Shown: piece after piece, positions 1-13,800 of the stretch | How positions within the stretch are numbered: position 1 is the stretch's first letter | Layout: each line of letters opens with the position of its first letter | Assembly: GCA_907165275.2 (NCBI GenBank) | Contig: OU015666.1 | Span: forward strand, 3,936,001-4,000,000 | Source: Zygaena filipendulae | Taxonomy: Eukaryota; Arthropoda; Insecta; Lepidoptera; Zygaenidae | Direction: 5' to 3' | Length of the DNA stretch: 64,000 nt | Translations under genes and position numbers: made by a program | The notes under the pieces: model-generated | Told to the model about the DNA's origin: nothing | The model's database searches: none | What the model saw: only the letters and a program-made list of their open reading frames with translations

Positions 1-592
1 CCACTCCTCGATAAGCTTCCCTTCTTTGGACCTACCTTATAAATTTGTAAAATTTCGTCATATGCGACACCAATAAGTGTCTTGTATTTATTGTTATCAG
101 CAGACAACAATGCCCGGCAGCATGAGTGAAGAGCGCGATAACCACTGGCGAAGTCGGAAGTTACACAGCAGGGTTCCTACACTATCGACTCTATGACAAC
201 CTTTGAAATGAAGGAATATCTCTGTGATTATTTATCTTTCCTTCCCTTTCATAATCTATTTATTTTCAACTTCAAGTAGTCTAGCTATAAACATGTTGAT
301 TTTTAAATCTCTTGACAGTGAGATTACACATTATGAAATTTATAGTAGGTAGGTTGTAAGGTGTATCGTGTTATTACTCTGACATAGGTACAGTACCTAT
401 AGGTATTTCATTTAGCTTATCACTTTTTACAGTTGATGAACTTTATTGGTTCTTCTCATCTTCTTTTCCATCAATTAATACCTACGACGTTCATTATATA
501 AACCAAAGTATTAAATTTACATTTTTATATGTTTTTAAATTAAAAATGAATATACTTACCTACCTAATACTATATTGAATTCACAAATTTAA

Positions 593-2940
593 TTAGTTTA
601 AATGCAAATCTTTGCGTATCGTGTACGCCGATACGTGAATCATGCGAGGTTCATTTTCGAGGAAATTGGCTATGGTCTGTTGTCTCACTTCTTCCCAGGC
701 GTAGAGGTCTCTGTAGATCGGTCGGACGTAGTTCATGCGGCCCTGTTGGTTGATGAACTCGTAAACATCATTGAGCACTGTATCGTCTTTGCTTCTGATG
801 CACAATCTCAGCCAGCGGTACTTGATGTCGGAATTTTTGCTCTCCGCGATCTTGTACTCGTTACCCAAAGTGCGCAACTTCGTCAAGTCCAACGCTGAGC
901 TATCTAGCAGTTGCTGGAGTAAGTAGATTACTTGGTGCGGAGTAAACTCTTTCACGTCGCTATAATGTAGGGTGACGTTCTTTTTGTTAATCTTTGCCAG
1001 TAGTGTGCTGATTGCGTTCGCCATTGACATGTCGTAGCTACATAAAAAAAGTTATTCATTAGATTTAAACCACTATTGTTGGGATCATCCATAAAGTAAG
1101 TACCTACTTACGTCACACTAATTTCGTGATTTTTCCCTTCCCCTCCCTGATGGGTGTGACGTCGCATATGTTGCAATTTTAAATCAGGAAACTATTAAAT
1201 CGAAATAGCTGTTCCAATAAAACAGTTTAAACCTTATGTGAATACAGATAGAGTTGGAAATATTTTTAAGATTTTTCGCCAATTTTTCGGCATTTTAAGA
1301 ATTATAATATGTATAAGATTTTGAAATGTGACATCACGAAGCTTATCATCACGACTTAACGTGTGACTTTATGGATGGTACCTTATGAGCATGTCATAAA
1401 GGTTTTTTAATGAAAACTCACTCGGGAATGACCGGAGGCATGCCGCTGTTGTGCAGCCAGGCGTCCCAGTCGATGCTGTCGATCGGACACGGGCACTCGT
1501 TATCCTCGAAGTACTTCAAAAAGTACGCCTTGAACTGTTCCGTGTCCAGGGATTTTCGTTGGAAAGTGTTAATGTAAGAACGCGTGAATTCTTCGAATTT
1601 CGCTGCAGGGGAAAATTTTCTTTGTAACATTTAGGTACATGTAGGTATGTCATGTCGCCTCTTGGTATGTGCATAGTGCATTATGCAGAGGCCAGAGACT
1701 ACTTCTACATATAAAAGACTTAAAAGAAGGGAGGTTCTCAATTTTCTTATGGCATGTTTCGTATGGGGGCGATTGTTGCAAAAACTAGCCACACGACCGA
1801 TAGGACGAAAATATTTTTATGATTCTTTTTTTGGAATAAAATCTTATCGACTAATGAAAAAGTTAATTTCAAGGTTTACCCAGGAAATAGGAAGTACCTA
1901 AAGATTTGAAATTTCGAGTTTGTTTTAGGTACTTTTGCAAAAAAGTAATTTTAACATATTAAATTAAGTTTCTACTATCAAATCTTAAGACTTTCTCAAA
2001 TACCTACTGTTTCTTCTCAAATGGTAGAGCATACCCTTTCGAAAAGTAAGATAGGTTTACCTAAGAATTCGCGCGAGGGGAAAATTTCTCCTTTCGATTG
2101 CATCTTAAAAAAAATATGATGCGATTCATGATACTTCTTACCGGGACCACCGACTTGGGATTCTAAATAGCGCATGAACAGTGATCCTTTCTCGTAGGGT
2201 ATCCGCGAGAAGGCGTCGTCTGGGTGGACGTCTTCAATGTCCAAAACTAACTTCGTGAGGGGATTGTTCTCACCGAGCTCACTGACCTGCAAAGTTTTGT
2301 CCATGTCACACGGTAATCATTCACATCTATTCATATTGTTAGATAAATAAAATTATTGTTTTTGTTGAAGTACCTACATGTTATGAGTAGGTATTTTGCA
2401 AGTTTTAAATTCTCATACCTACTCACCACCACTAACGGCTCTCTAGCAGTAAAAGGTTTTCCCACCCCGGCCAATCATGACCATGGTCTATCGGTTCATT
2501 CATTCATTACACTAATATAATATTTGAAATACCAAAGTTGGTGAGTTAGTATGTCTGTTACTTCTTCCATTTGTAAGGGCTGGACTGATTTGGATAAAAT
2601 CTAAAATATGGGATAGCTTTTACTCTAAATTAATACATATGCTACTTTCTATCCTCAGATTCTTGAGGGGATACGTAGCGAAATTTTCGCGGGTGTAACT
2701 TCTAGTTATTGATAAATGTATAGCGGCACTAACTAACCGTTTCTCGTAGAATTAATAACCCCTGCAAACTCTCAAAGTCTCTGTATCGTTTGCTCTCCTC
2801 TTCGTCGCGGATGAATGAAGCGGTCACTTTCCTTTCCAGGAACACGGTGAAAGCCTCTTTCAGCCAAAAGTGCTCGTAGTTCTTGTGGGTGACCAGATTG
2901 CCCGTCCAGCTGTGCATTATCTCATGCACTATCACATCCA
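593..2940 (-). CDS. LTA4H: Leukotriene A-4 hydrolase-like M1 aminopeptidase, C-terminal half (4 exons)
   Basis: Four exons read in order on the minus strand: 2738-2940, 2142-2286, 1422-1602 and 593-1037, with consistent phases (1, 0, 1, 2). The first carries the M1 zinc site, HEIMH followed 18 residues later by E (in FWLKEAF). The second has [14 protein letters not shown], which holds the tyrosine that stabilises the transition state in this family. The third and fourth match the helical C-terminal domain (YINTF, EIxxRWLRLCI-like and [13 protein letters not shown] motifs). In the family this is a bifunctional cytosolic zinc enzyme: epoxide hydrolase and tripeptide aminopeptidase. About 325 residues are present; the family is about 610, so the N-terminal half is absent. 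The 3' splice site before the zinc exon lacks a pyrimidine tract and abuts repeat-like DNA. It is either a gene with distant 5' exons or a truncated copy. A possible AATAAA (minus) lies near 433-438. Confidence 0.85.
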
Positions 2941-3337
2941 CTTTTTAGCTTTTTAGTTTTGTGAAGTCGGTTTTTATTTTTTTGTTAAAATTTTGTTTAT
3001 TTCTCGCTTTTCAGTGGGTTGGTTTGTAATTTATCTAAGTTACAACTTACAATAGCCTAATGTCAACTGCTCATCACCTTTTACAATATATTGCTCTTCC
3101 CGATGCAGGGACGTTAATTGTTGAGGAGTTCTCCTGGTACATCACCATCAGTTCCATTTCACCATATACATTGTGACGAGCATAAATTGTTTAGAAACCA
3201 AGTTAAAGTTATCGAATTATATTCGAATCGGAACCTGTGATATACCTATTATTGAGTAGTTCCGATGACCATCTGTGGTCTTCATCATCAGTTCTACTTC
3301 TTAAAATTTTGCTTTTCGAAAGCAAATGAACGATTTA

Positions 3338-3497
3338 CTTTAAAAAATACCCAAATCGCTATAGGTGTGCCTATAATCTTTGAAGAGTTCCCTCAATTTC
3401 TCCAAGACCCCATCATCAGATCCCGACTTGGTGGCAATGGGACCTAAGTTGGAGTATACCCTTTCAAACAAAAAACGAATTTTCTAAATCGGTCCAA
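3338..3497 (-). repeat. Interspersed repeat, inverted copy of 44932-45090
   Basis: The reverse complement of this block is nearly the same as 44932-45090 (shared wording GGTCCCATTGCCACCAAG, then GGGATCTGATGATGGAAT). The second copy ends in an (ATT)n tract, so this resembles the 3' tail of a dispersed retroelement or a Helitron-like unit. The class is not settled. Confidence 0.7.
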
Positions 3498-3720
3498 TGA
3501 AAAAATAACGCAGATAGTCGAAATATGGCGTGACGTCACGCCGTGCTACAGTTTTTAGCACGCTATGACGATGACGCCAAGAGCCCCCACTCCCAAACTT
3601 TAATGCGTTTTATCCGTGGTTTTATCTTAGTATCTTTTCAATAATTTAAAAAAGCAAAATTACGGGTCTATTATTTTTAACTGACGCGTGACGGATTAAA
3701 TGTAATTTAGATTTTTATAC
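3498..3720 (+). repeat. MITE family A copy (GTGACGTCAC core)
   Basis: It shares the ordered blocks AATAACG, GTGACGTCAC, CCCCACTC, AAACTTTAATGCGTTTTATC and AAAAAAGCAAAA with copies near 36590, 43857, 45440 and 60130. The termini are eroded here. Confidence 0.7.
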
Positions 3721-4103
3721 CCCGGAAATAGCTTATTGCTCAGCTACTTGTGATGCTGACTGTTCTATAACATAATACCTAATAGGTACCAGTATTTAAA
3801 AAAAAATCGAGAAAAAAATAGTATCTAGCATTTATCACCAAGCGATGGATAATAGGTATACGGACCTAATTATACAGAAAAAAAGACACGAATGTTTTAC
3901 TTTTCGATCTGCTATGATAATCTGAAAAGTTTAATAATCACGTTCCTAAATCACACTCACTTGGATTGTTTTGGTATTCAGGCATGGTGATAGCTAGAGC
4001 ACAGCACCCTCCAGTGCCCGGCTGGCTAGCTATACCACCTTCAAGTTGAAAATCTGTCGCCAAGCACCTGACGGTGTTTTTCGAGAGCCTCATTTAAAAG
4101 CCA

Positions 4104-4251
4104 GGGGCCGTATTTTTGAATCACTCGAATTACTTTCGCACACGTAATCGCGAATTTACATGTGAATGCTCATACATTTTTTAAGTATTCATGTGTGAAT
4201 TTTGCGATTCCGTATGCGAAAAGTAATTCGAGCGAGTCAAAAATACGCCCC
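4104..4251. repeat. Palindromic MITE (single hairpin)
   Basis: The left arm (GGGGCCGTATTTTTGAATCA onward) is the near-exact reverse complement of the right arm ending AAAATACGCCCC. Almost the whole 148 bp can fold on itself. Part of a second, interrupted copy is at 43767-44220. Confidence 0.8.
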
Positions 4252-4859
4252 CAGCTGTCCCATTCCCATTCTAAGTCTGCAACGTACCTGCATGCCTTAT
4301 GGTGTTGCAGATGTCCATTCATCTTAAGTAGTATGAAAACCGAATAGAATTCACTCTGTTCTGTGGTATAGTCAAACAGGTTGTTGCTACACCAAAGCCG
4401 GCATGTAAATCGTTAATATTGTTTTATCAAGTGTAGATATTTTAGAATATAATTTATACAATTTTATTTTATCAGTTTACTGTTCCCCGCGGTTTCGCCA
4501 GCATAAATGTCGAGATCATTTCGGGAATTCCGGAATTCCAGCGTAAAAAGTGTCTTATAAATTAATCCAGAACTTATTTTGTCCGCCAAATTAAATCAAA
4601 ATTAGTTAAGCCGTTTATGCGTCACCCTCCAGTCACTCTACTTACATCCATCCTTTCCAATAAACCGAACCACCTAAAGAATCCCTCTTCCACCTAGTTT
4701 AAATATTACGATAATTATAAAAAATCAATTAAGTAAGTACCTACATTTATATTAGATTATTTTATTGAAGAAAGTACATGAATAAATTAACATATAACTT
4801 CGTTTATAACTTAAATGTAATAATTCTGAAATTTATTAAATTCTATAAGAATAAATTAA

Positions 4860-7800
4860 CTAATGGTCCAGATCTCTAGGCAGAGGCAGTGTGTAAGGTA
4901 TGATAGAGTTTTTATTTTTGTCAAATTCTCTATAGTCCAGAACTTTATCGAATACCACATGTTCTGCCCAATAGTTCTCCAATACTGGATTTAATGTTCC
5001 CTTCCAATGCTAGAAAACAAAACAAAAATTATTTTCTTACTTATTATTACACTCTATTTGTAGGTAAGTAGAGCTTATCTAAACTAAAATGACACGCCCA
5101 CTACAATAAGCAGTTTTAGATGTGCGATATCATGTATTGATAATATCTCTTGTGAGTGCGGCGACACTACATATATGCGGCAACTGAGGACAAATGTCAA
5201 GACCCGATTTATATGTGTCATATCGATATTTTTATGCCCGATGGAGGGGCGCGCCATTTTAGCTTAGATATGTTCTACCTATTAATTGAAACGTTACTGT
5301 CGGCCTCATAGAGAAAAGAATATAATTATGCGACTTCCCAAAAACTGTCTTAGTTGACATCTCGAATATAACATTATTTTCTACAATATTCCACGCTCAG
5401 ACAATATAGAAAAAAAAAAACCTAAGCAAATCTATCTATACTATAATAAATAAAAGAGTAGAATCTCCGATTCTGTACATTGAATATTTTTACCAAAAAT
5501 TGACAAGGGGCGAGAAAAGAAGAGTAACCAACCACAAAAAAAGTAGCTAGTAGGTATATATTTAAAACAGCTTTTCTATGCGGCAATCTTTTTCAAACAA
5601 TACTTAGTGGTGTTACAATAACTGCAAATACGTAAATAAAATAGCTAGCAAAAATAAGTAATAGCTCATAGAACTTCTCCCTCGTAACTTTCCAATTATG
5701 GGATGGAAAAGTAAAAAGAATTTACAAGCTGGTAGATTTAAGAAACGCTGAAATCACTGAAATAATTATTTAAATGGGTACAGTTTTTGAATTAAAATGG
5801 AAATTGAAAGAACTTTATTTGACACAACACATGGAGAAATACAATATACATTAATTAATAATAATAATAATCCGCTTCACAACAGAAAACTAACAGAATG
5901 AATGAATGATTGAGCGACCGCTTCCCCACCGCTAAACGATCAGAAAAGCACCGGGAGATCGCAAGCGCACCAAACCTTAGGTACCTAGGTACCCTATATT
6001 TGCGAGAAAAAATAGTATATTTCATTATAAGTGCGGAAAGCCTGTCATTGCAAAGAGTTCCGACAAATGTCTACCCGAGCCGAGGCGCAGCCGAAGGTGA
6101 GGGTTGACAGTCGGAACTAGTTGCAATGACGGTTCCGCACGTGTACTGAACAACTATTTTTAATACAGTTGCGAAAAAATTAAGCAATTTAATAAAATAT
6201 CAAAACACAACAAACTCAACTAAGTTCCAACTGTGATCAAGAGATGGCGCTAGTTGTATTAGTAATGCGAAACCTACGTTTCGCGATGCAGAAAGTGTGT
6301 CAAAGTCGTGTCGCCATTTTTGACAGTTGGCAAAGAGAACGCACGAGTTCGGGAAAGGTAAACAAAAAGCTCGAGTATGTAATAGCCCACATCCCGAACG
6401 CTAAACGTCCCTGCAATACGCCACTTTTTGAGCAACCGTATTAAAAAGTGTTTTTAATTTTAATCGTGAACGTTCTCCTCCACTACGCAACCCTTCACTG
6501 TGCGTGGTCTGTCACGCACTTCACCGATTCTTTCCTTCTCACGACATCAGGGGATTCAAATATGAAACGGACACGTCATTATACGAAGTTGACTAAAGTA
6601 ATTACTAACGCATCGTGTATGCTCCGTCCACGTCAGCAACACAGCGTGTCCAAACCGCTTGGCCAGTGTGGACGCCTTGTTCAAATAACTGAAACCACGC
6701 AACTTCTTTCCTCTTATGAAGTGAAAGTACGCAAGCAGCAGGTAATTCCTGCAATAGTAATTATAGGATATTAAATAAAAATCTGTACTTAAATTCTTTT
6801 AAATTATGGTCCTTCGAGCCGGATCAAAACAGCTACACCTAAAAACAAATAAATAACCAGTGATATGTATTCATCGCTAGTAATTTACATACCTTGGTCT
6901 ATAAATAGGCGCTATGGCAACTGCGTTTTTAATGTCCTGAAACATGTTCTTCACAGTTTTCTCCAAAACCACAATTTTCTTTACATTACGATTGTCCATC
7001 TGTCAAACAATACTCTTCAAATTACAACAAATAAGTATAGCAAATACTAAATATAGGTAGTAGGTTGAGTGGTTAAGGTGTGAAAGCGTTACAAATAAAT
7101 AAGTAACACAATATATTAATTAGGATTTTACTATTCATCACATCAAAATCTCCTACCGGTACCGTCTTGCCTCGCGGAGCCCGTGGCCTGCTGGCCCTAG
7201 TATTTTAAATCTACAATGTATAGTGATAGTGACTGCACCTCTCTCACTAGCGTAATGAGAAGCCCCTCGACCAGCCTCAGCAGCACCATGGTGTTGAACT
7301 CGTGCCTCTCAAACTTCATGAACAGCAGCTGCTTTATCTTCTCCTCCCACATTATGGACCTCTCCCATGCTTCTATGCGTACGGTCCTGTGATTACAAAT
7401 CAGAATGAAGGATTTATAACATTTTTTGGTACCAAGGTGTTCGAAAAATCGAATCAGTAGGTACATAAGGTAATTGGTAGGTCTCTTTCATGACGATTAT
7501 CCTTAACTATCCTAGTTCTTTATGAGTAATTGTTAACCAACTCACACCAGCCACATGCCAACGAAAAAGTTCCAAGCGGACTCCGGTGTGTTCGACCTGA
7601 GTATTGCGTCTCCTTTCTTTGTGTAGAATCTTTCGCTTGTCTCGTAAGATTCCACGCAATAACCAGTGTCCAGGAGTATTACTATTGAAAAGTAATAGTA
7701 CCAAGTCTCCGCTGGAATTATTCAAAATGGTTGAAATAACGCAACAGTTGTATCAGTGCTACCTATATTTACTCTGAGGTGCTACCAATGATCTGGACCA

Positions 7801-10800
7801 CAGATGAATAAAATAAGTTCAAATTCACAAACACAACTGAAGAGACAACTCTTAACCCTAACAAAGACTACTAGGAGGGTTGACAGGGGAAAGTAAATAT
7901 TACTTAGTTGCAGTTGCATTTGTTAATGACTGGTCTCATTTGTGTGATTGGAGTCTTATTAGATTTCTAAACTACTTAAATATGTACTTAGATGACATTG
8001 AGACTAAGACGATTGAGACCAGTCGTCATTATAAAAAAATCTTCCATTTCCGAGAGAGTGAGACCTTTCTAATCAGTCTAGTCTTAACTAGCAGTTCCCC
8101 GTGGTTTCACCTACGTTAATTTCGTACTTAATTCCCGCGGGAATTCCGGGATAAAAAGTACCTACATAATTATATGTACGCTGTCTGTACATTATATCTA
8201 TATCTCTGCCCACGTGTATGCAAAATTTCATTATGATGATGATGATGTTGAGTAGTTAAGGCGTAAAAGGGAATAGACGGAGTACTTTCGCATTTATAAT
8301 ATTAGCACAGAGTGCTTTTAAATAAATATTAGTCTGATTTGGATACAAGGTTAGGGTGGCACAATCTATTCTCTTTTAAGCTCATATCGCTCACAGCTCA
8401 AATCGTAGTGGTCCGTCATATAGAACAGCTCTCTCATAACGGTGACCACTTCTTCGATCCGTGAGTCGGCGAGTAAAAGCTTCAGCATCGACATGACGAG
8501 CATTTGCCGCGTCGTCAGATCCGTTAAGTTGGTCATCATGTGCATCACCGACACACCAAACTCTAGGCTTTCAACTTTCTTGCCGTACTCGACGCTGAAA
8601 AAGTTTTGTTTGAAATTCCGCTGTACGAAAGCATTTTTCGTCAAAACTTTTAGATCGTCTGTCATACGTCATAAACTACGTACTACGGACTTGCGTATTG
8701 ACACGGAGATACCTACGTAATTTTAGGCTGCGGATACGTATTTTTGTACGATGGCGTACATGAAAAGCAACATAATGTCATTGGATCATTGTTATTATGT
8801 TGTTAGATATTTATTATTTATTTATTATTATATGTTTGAGCTTAATGTGCGTTTATTACAATAATAAAATAAATTGATACTTACTGGTACCAAATGTCTG
8901 AAATTATTATTGCTAATCGGCGTAACGCGAGTATTGTAAACATCATTCATCGTAGGGAGATCCTTATCGGTGCAGGAGCGGTGAATGATTTAAGGATAAG
9001 GATAAGGATCTCCCCACATACAACCCCGTTGCGATGTGTAACGCGAGTTTTGCAAGCATCGATTTATTTGAAGAGATCCTTATAAGTGCAGAAGCGGTGC
9101 GGTTTTGCGGCAGCATGATCAGTTTTAGCCTTTCGCCTGCCATACATAATAGGTACATTTACTGACTAGAACATGAATATGCTGGTGTAGAGGAAGCACA
9201 CCGCGTGCACTTCGGTCACGTCGATTTGCCCTTTCTTCCGGTGACACAGGTCCATTGCATGCTTCTCCAGTTTCAGGCATTTGGAAAACTACAAAGAAAG
9301 TGAATACGTACTTTTTATAACCTTAGTTTAAAAAGTAGCGAAGCAAAATTTGTTAGATTAGTGGGTCTTAAAATAAATCATTACTTTGAGCGGAAACTGA
9401 TTAGGTATCTACACACGGTACAGATTTTCGTCACGCATATGGCATAGGTAAGTTATCCAAAGTATTTTGTTAGCTTAATTATTCGCGCCTTAAGAAGTAG
9501 AAATACTTCAATAATGTTCAGTAGAGAAAGATCATTTCTATACTTCTGCTGGCCCCGTAGTCAAGTTGACAATCTATAAAATCGTTAACGCATAGAAAAC
9601 TAAGGAATGAATTGACACGTGACATGAAAGTGACCACTTAAAAGCGTCCAACGCGTCCAATCAAAAGTACTTGGCTGACGATGACTATCCTTGGGTGCTA
9701 TTATAAATGCTTTCACTCCTGAACCTGAACCAAGGGGTACAGAAACTGGACAAAAGGAACTTCTACTCCAAATTTCCCGGGGGAAATTTTACGCGGGTGA
9801 AACCGTGGGGAACAAATAGTACCTAATATGTATAATATATATTATAAACTAACTTGCTGTTTCGTACGATAAGTGACGATCATGTTGCCGTAGCTGATGC
9901 ACAGAATACGGAAGTTGGAGTCCGTCTTCAGGGCGTAGTTCAGTGACCACTTAGCTGTCAGAGTCGCGTTCTCAACGTCCTTGCATTCCTAGTGCAGTTA
10001 AATAACAACAGGTAGATACTGTATCACTTAGAAGTACAACATAATCTCTTTGATATGCATAGATAATGCAAGGTACAAAACAAAGTACATCTCCAGAAAT
10101 TAGAGAGGTAGGTATAGACAACGAAAAAAAAATTCCAAAAGCCTAAGAACCATTATTGGTAAAATAAAATGATTCCATTTTCCTCCCGCTGGACGAAGGT
10201 GGAATATCTAGTTCTCAACGCTGCGCTACCATCATAGAATCAGGATTATTAACAAATCATCAGTCTCCTGATCACCATCACCATATCAGCCAAAAGACGT
10301 CCACTGCTGGACTTTCAAGGATCGCCACAACGACCGGTCCTGCGCTTTCCGCATCCAATGGCGTCCCACAATGTTTACCAAGTCTCCCGAATCCCGATAC
10401 AAGTACTTTTCTACATAGAAGCCTTAACCTTGCACAGTCAACAGTAGATATACCTAGGTACAGGAAGGAGCACACCATGTATTCAAATAGTTCTACACTG
10501 CCAAAAAGTCCAATAGATAACATTTGCAATATTGAAAACATTGAAAATTTTCTTAGCATCGTATATGCGTTAATAATTATATAGATAGTATATTTTAAAT
10601 ATCTGTCAACCTTAGCAAACAAATCTTCACAATTACCATATTAACTGAAGTTTGAAATGACGACGACATTCTGATTGTTTATTATGGTCACTTTGAATGT
10701 GAAGCACTATGTGACCACTAAAAAACCTTGAACTGCTTATAGTTACTTTTGATGGTCACAATCAATACCTAGATATAGCTATTAGATTTAATGGAGCAAC

Positions 10801-13800
10801 AAATACATTTATTATTATTATTTATCAGACCTTCCTATGGAAGATCTGCCCACACCGGCCACCGCATCCCGCGTACGCCGCGGTCCCCTCTTGCACCTTA
10901 ATTTCTATCCCAGTGACATGGACCAATAACCCAGTGACAATCCTAATTGAGCAATGCTACAAGTGCCAAAATTGTTCTTCGAGCTGCGTCATTTACTTTC
11001 ATCCTCCTATACAGAGGGGCTATTATATAATGTAACTTTTGTTTCTATCGTATTTCGGTTGCAGTTAAAAACCTGACGGTTTTGCGATTAGGTACAATTA
11101 GCATGTTTTGACACCTACAATATCTAGCAATCAACCAAAATAAAAATACTTCAAAAGTTGAAGCTGTCTAAACATGGTTAGTTAATCACAAAATAGCTAT
11201 TTTTCTGATTGAAATTGAAATATGAATGCAACAAAAGTTACATAATTGCCCTGCAGATCTCATTACTGATTCGATCTCGCAGGGAAACTTCGATTTTACT
11301 AAATGATCCGATTGGATTTTATCTTACCGTGAACAATCTGTAAAGCAGATTTAGTGTTCCAGCGATGTCTTCGTAAAACGTTCCATTGAATGTACCGGTC
11401 TCGCTCGCCACGTAAAGCTGAGGTGCTACGTACAGTGCTATAGTCTGATGCAGCGACGAGCGCATGCTACGGAAGCGCACCCAGTGTCTAAAAGTAAATA
11501 CCATAATGACATAATATAGGTATCCTTACTATTATAAAAATAAACATAACTTCTAAATTTTGAAAAAATAATCGTACTTGGAAGTTGGAAACGGATCGCT
11601 ATAAAGTTCCATGGCTCGAAAAAGTTGTTTTTTTGCTTCAACGAGGTCCCTGGATTCCAACATGCACGCACCACGCAATGAATATATTCGCGCCAAACGA
11701 TAATCCTTTATCCAACGCATGCTATACTTTTCTTCAAAACAATCGCTCTGTTGAATGATAAGTTCAAGTTTGCACTCCATTCTAATTCATTTTTTACGTG
11801 CTCAAAGACCACAAAAGAATAATTGAAATATCACCGTCACTAAAGTTTCAACTTCAAACAGCAGTCTTATTGCTTGAGGTATATTAAGATTTAATACGCT
11901 TAAGTCAGCGTATTCAAGATATGCCTCGAACAGTTTCTCGTTTTCACCTGCAAAATGTGTCGCTTTTTAATGCTCATATATGATAAAGTATCTAGACTGA
12001 ATCATAGCTCCGGGTGTAGCTGATAAGTCATTTACGTATATACCTAATTACGTTTAATTAAGACAGAGGAGAGAAGATTAAATTGGCCATTGAACTTTGA
12101 CCAAAGCGACCGACATTAGCAATATATCTAATTTTGTAACTGAATAACATAATTAGAAGAAAGAAGTAATAATGTGCCAAACGGAAAGGACACGAATAAT
12201 TTTTCCAGGAAAAAGTATACAGAAAAACGCAAATGTGTCATTGTGTACCTACACGCGAAGAAGTTTAAACTTTTTTAAAAATGAACAACCTAAAGTTTTA
12301 ATCTAAAACGTGACTTCTACCTAAATACAATTGTTTATTAACTGTATAGGTACCTAAATCTAATCATTCAACCATAATAATATAATCATATTAATACCGT
12401 CTCTCTATAGTTTTTTTTTAGTAAACGAGTACCTATACCTAACGCTACGTGCTATTTTAATAAAAATGGGAGAGGGGGGAGAAGGGGGGTAAGAAGTTAC
12501 ATGCCTTTTTTACCGGGATTTTAAAGTCTTTGGTGAACATAATTGGACTCGTTTTGTTTTCTTATAACATCATCCATTACATAAAAACGATAAGTGACCC
12601 GCCAAGTGCCCAGCTGTTAGGTTGTGTGCATGAGTCTAGATTTCAACCAAGAAAGGAAAAAATCCTTTACGAAATTTTTGATTCCTGATGTTTATATTTT
12701 TTATTTTCTCAAAATTTTTAATGAACGTTCAGAATATATCTACCATTAATTTGCAATATTGTTTTTTTCTATTATCGATATTTATTAATGGTGACTTCAA
12801 TTTATATTAAAAAACGTGCCATGGGGCAGGCATTTACAATTTTTTGGGGTAAGTTGTTACATACAAAATTGGGTAGAATGTTAAGAATGCAAAATGTGGG
12901 CCCATGTCAAATGTGTAACAAAAACGTTCACTCATTTGCATTTGCATTAATTGCAATTCTGATGAAGCCTAATTTAATATTAGTATGTGATATTGTTACC
13001 TACCTCTATATAAATACTTAACTATATATTTTTCTATAATATACCTAAGGACCTTACAATGTTGGAATCCAAAATATTTTAGTTTGCTAAAAGTTTATTA
13101 AAATAACTAATGAACATAAATAATTTACTACAAATTGTTAATTGCAGACGAAGTTTCTGTGTTTTTATATAAGATTTTAAAAAGTTCCTGCCAAAGTTAT
13201 TTATTTATTTCTCCAAAAATTACGATATAGGTAGATAATATTATAATTCTCATAAATGTTAAAAGACTGTTTAGTGATCTCTTTTGTTTATAACGTTTTG
13301 AAATAAAAAAAAATATTAATCATTGAGTATTTTGTTGATTTACCTACCGTACCATACCATCATGCCCCGAGGATGTAACAACTTGCCCCAAATCTGGGGT
13401 AAGTTGTTACAATCGACTTTTTTGAATAAAAACGATAAAAGGAATCAAATGTATAAATTATTTGATGCCTTTTGTCATATTGACAATTATCTAAAAATTG
13501 TAACAACGTGCCCCCCGCTCCCCTACAAAGAAAATTCTTATTGTTAGTGTCCAGAGAAGTTTCACTGCAATATCTATAGATGGGTACTATTATTACAAAG
13601 TAGTTTGTTTGTAGGCGATAATCTCTGAAATTTATGGTACATTACATGTTCATTACAAATGTTTACCCTGAAGCGGAAACCGAACCCACGACTTCCGGCA
13701 TAGCAGTCGCCAGTCTGTTACCTTACAACACACCAAGGGTGCTCTCAGAATCTGTCCGACTATCAACTGTATAACAATCAGAAATAAAAGAAACTTGTTA

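Larger units (their letters stand above)
2941..4859. other. Intergenic gap with repeats, no LTA4H 5' exons found
   Basis: I looked on the minus strand for the missing N-terminal exons of the aminopeptidase and found none. The stretch holds three interspersed repeats (3338-3497, 3498-3720, 4104-4251) and a fragment of the common GGTTTCACC-type repeat near 4488. A short minus-strand open frame beginning at 4093 has a plausible GTGAGT donor near 3961, but I cannot match it to a family. Confidence 0.6.

Noticed and set aside
3961..4093. Short minus-strand frame MRLSKNTVRCLATDFQ with a GTGAGT donor
   Set aside because: It matches neither the aminopeptidase N-terminus nor any family I know; too little to call a gene.
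11748..11780. Upstream extension of sAC exon 26 (MECKLELIIQQ)
   Set aside because: Including it breaks the phase with exon 25. A strong acceptor (CATTCAACAG) just before SDCFEEKY restores the frame.
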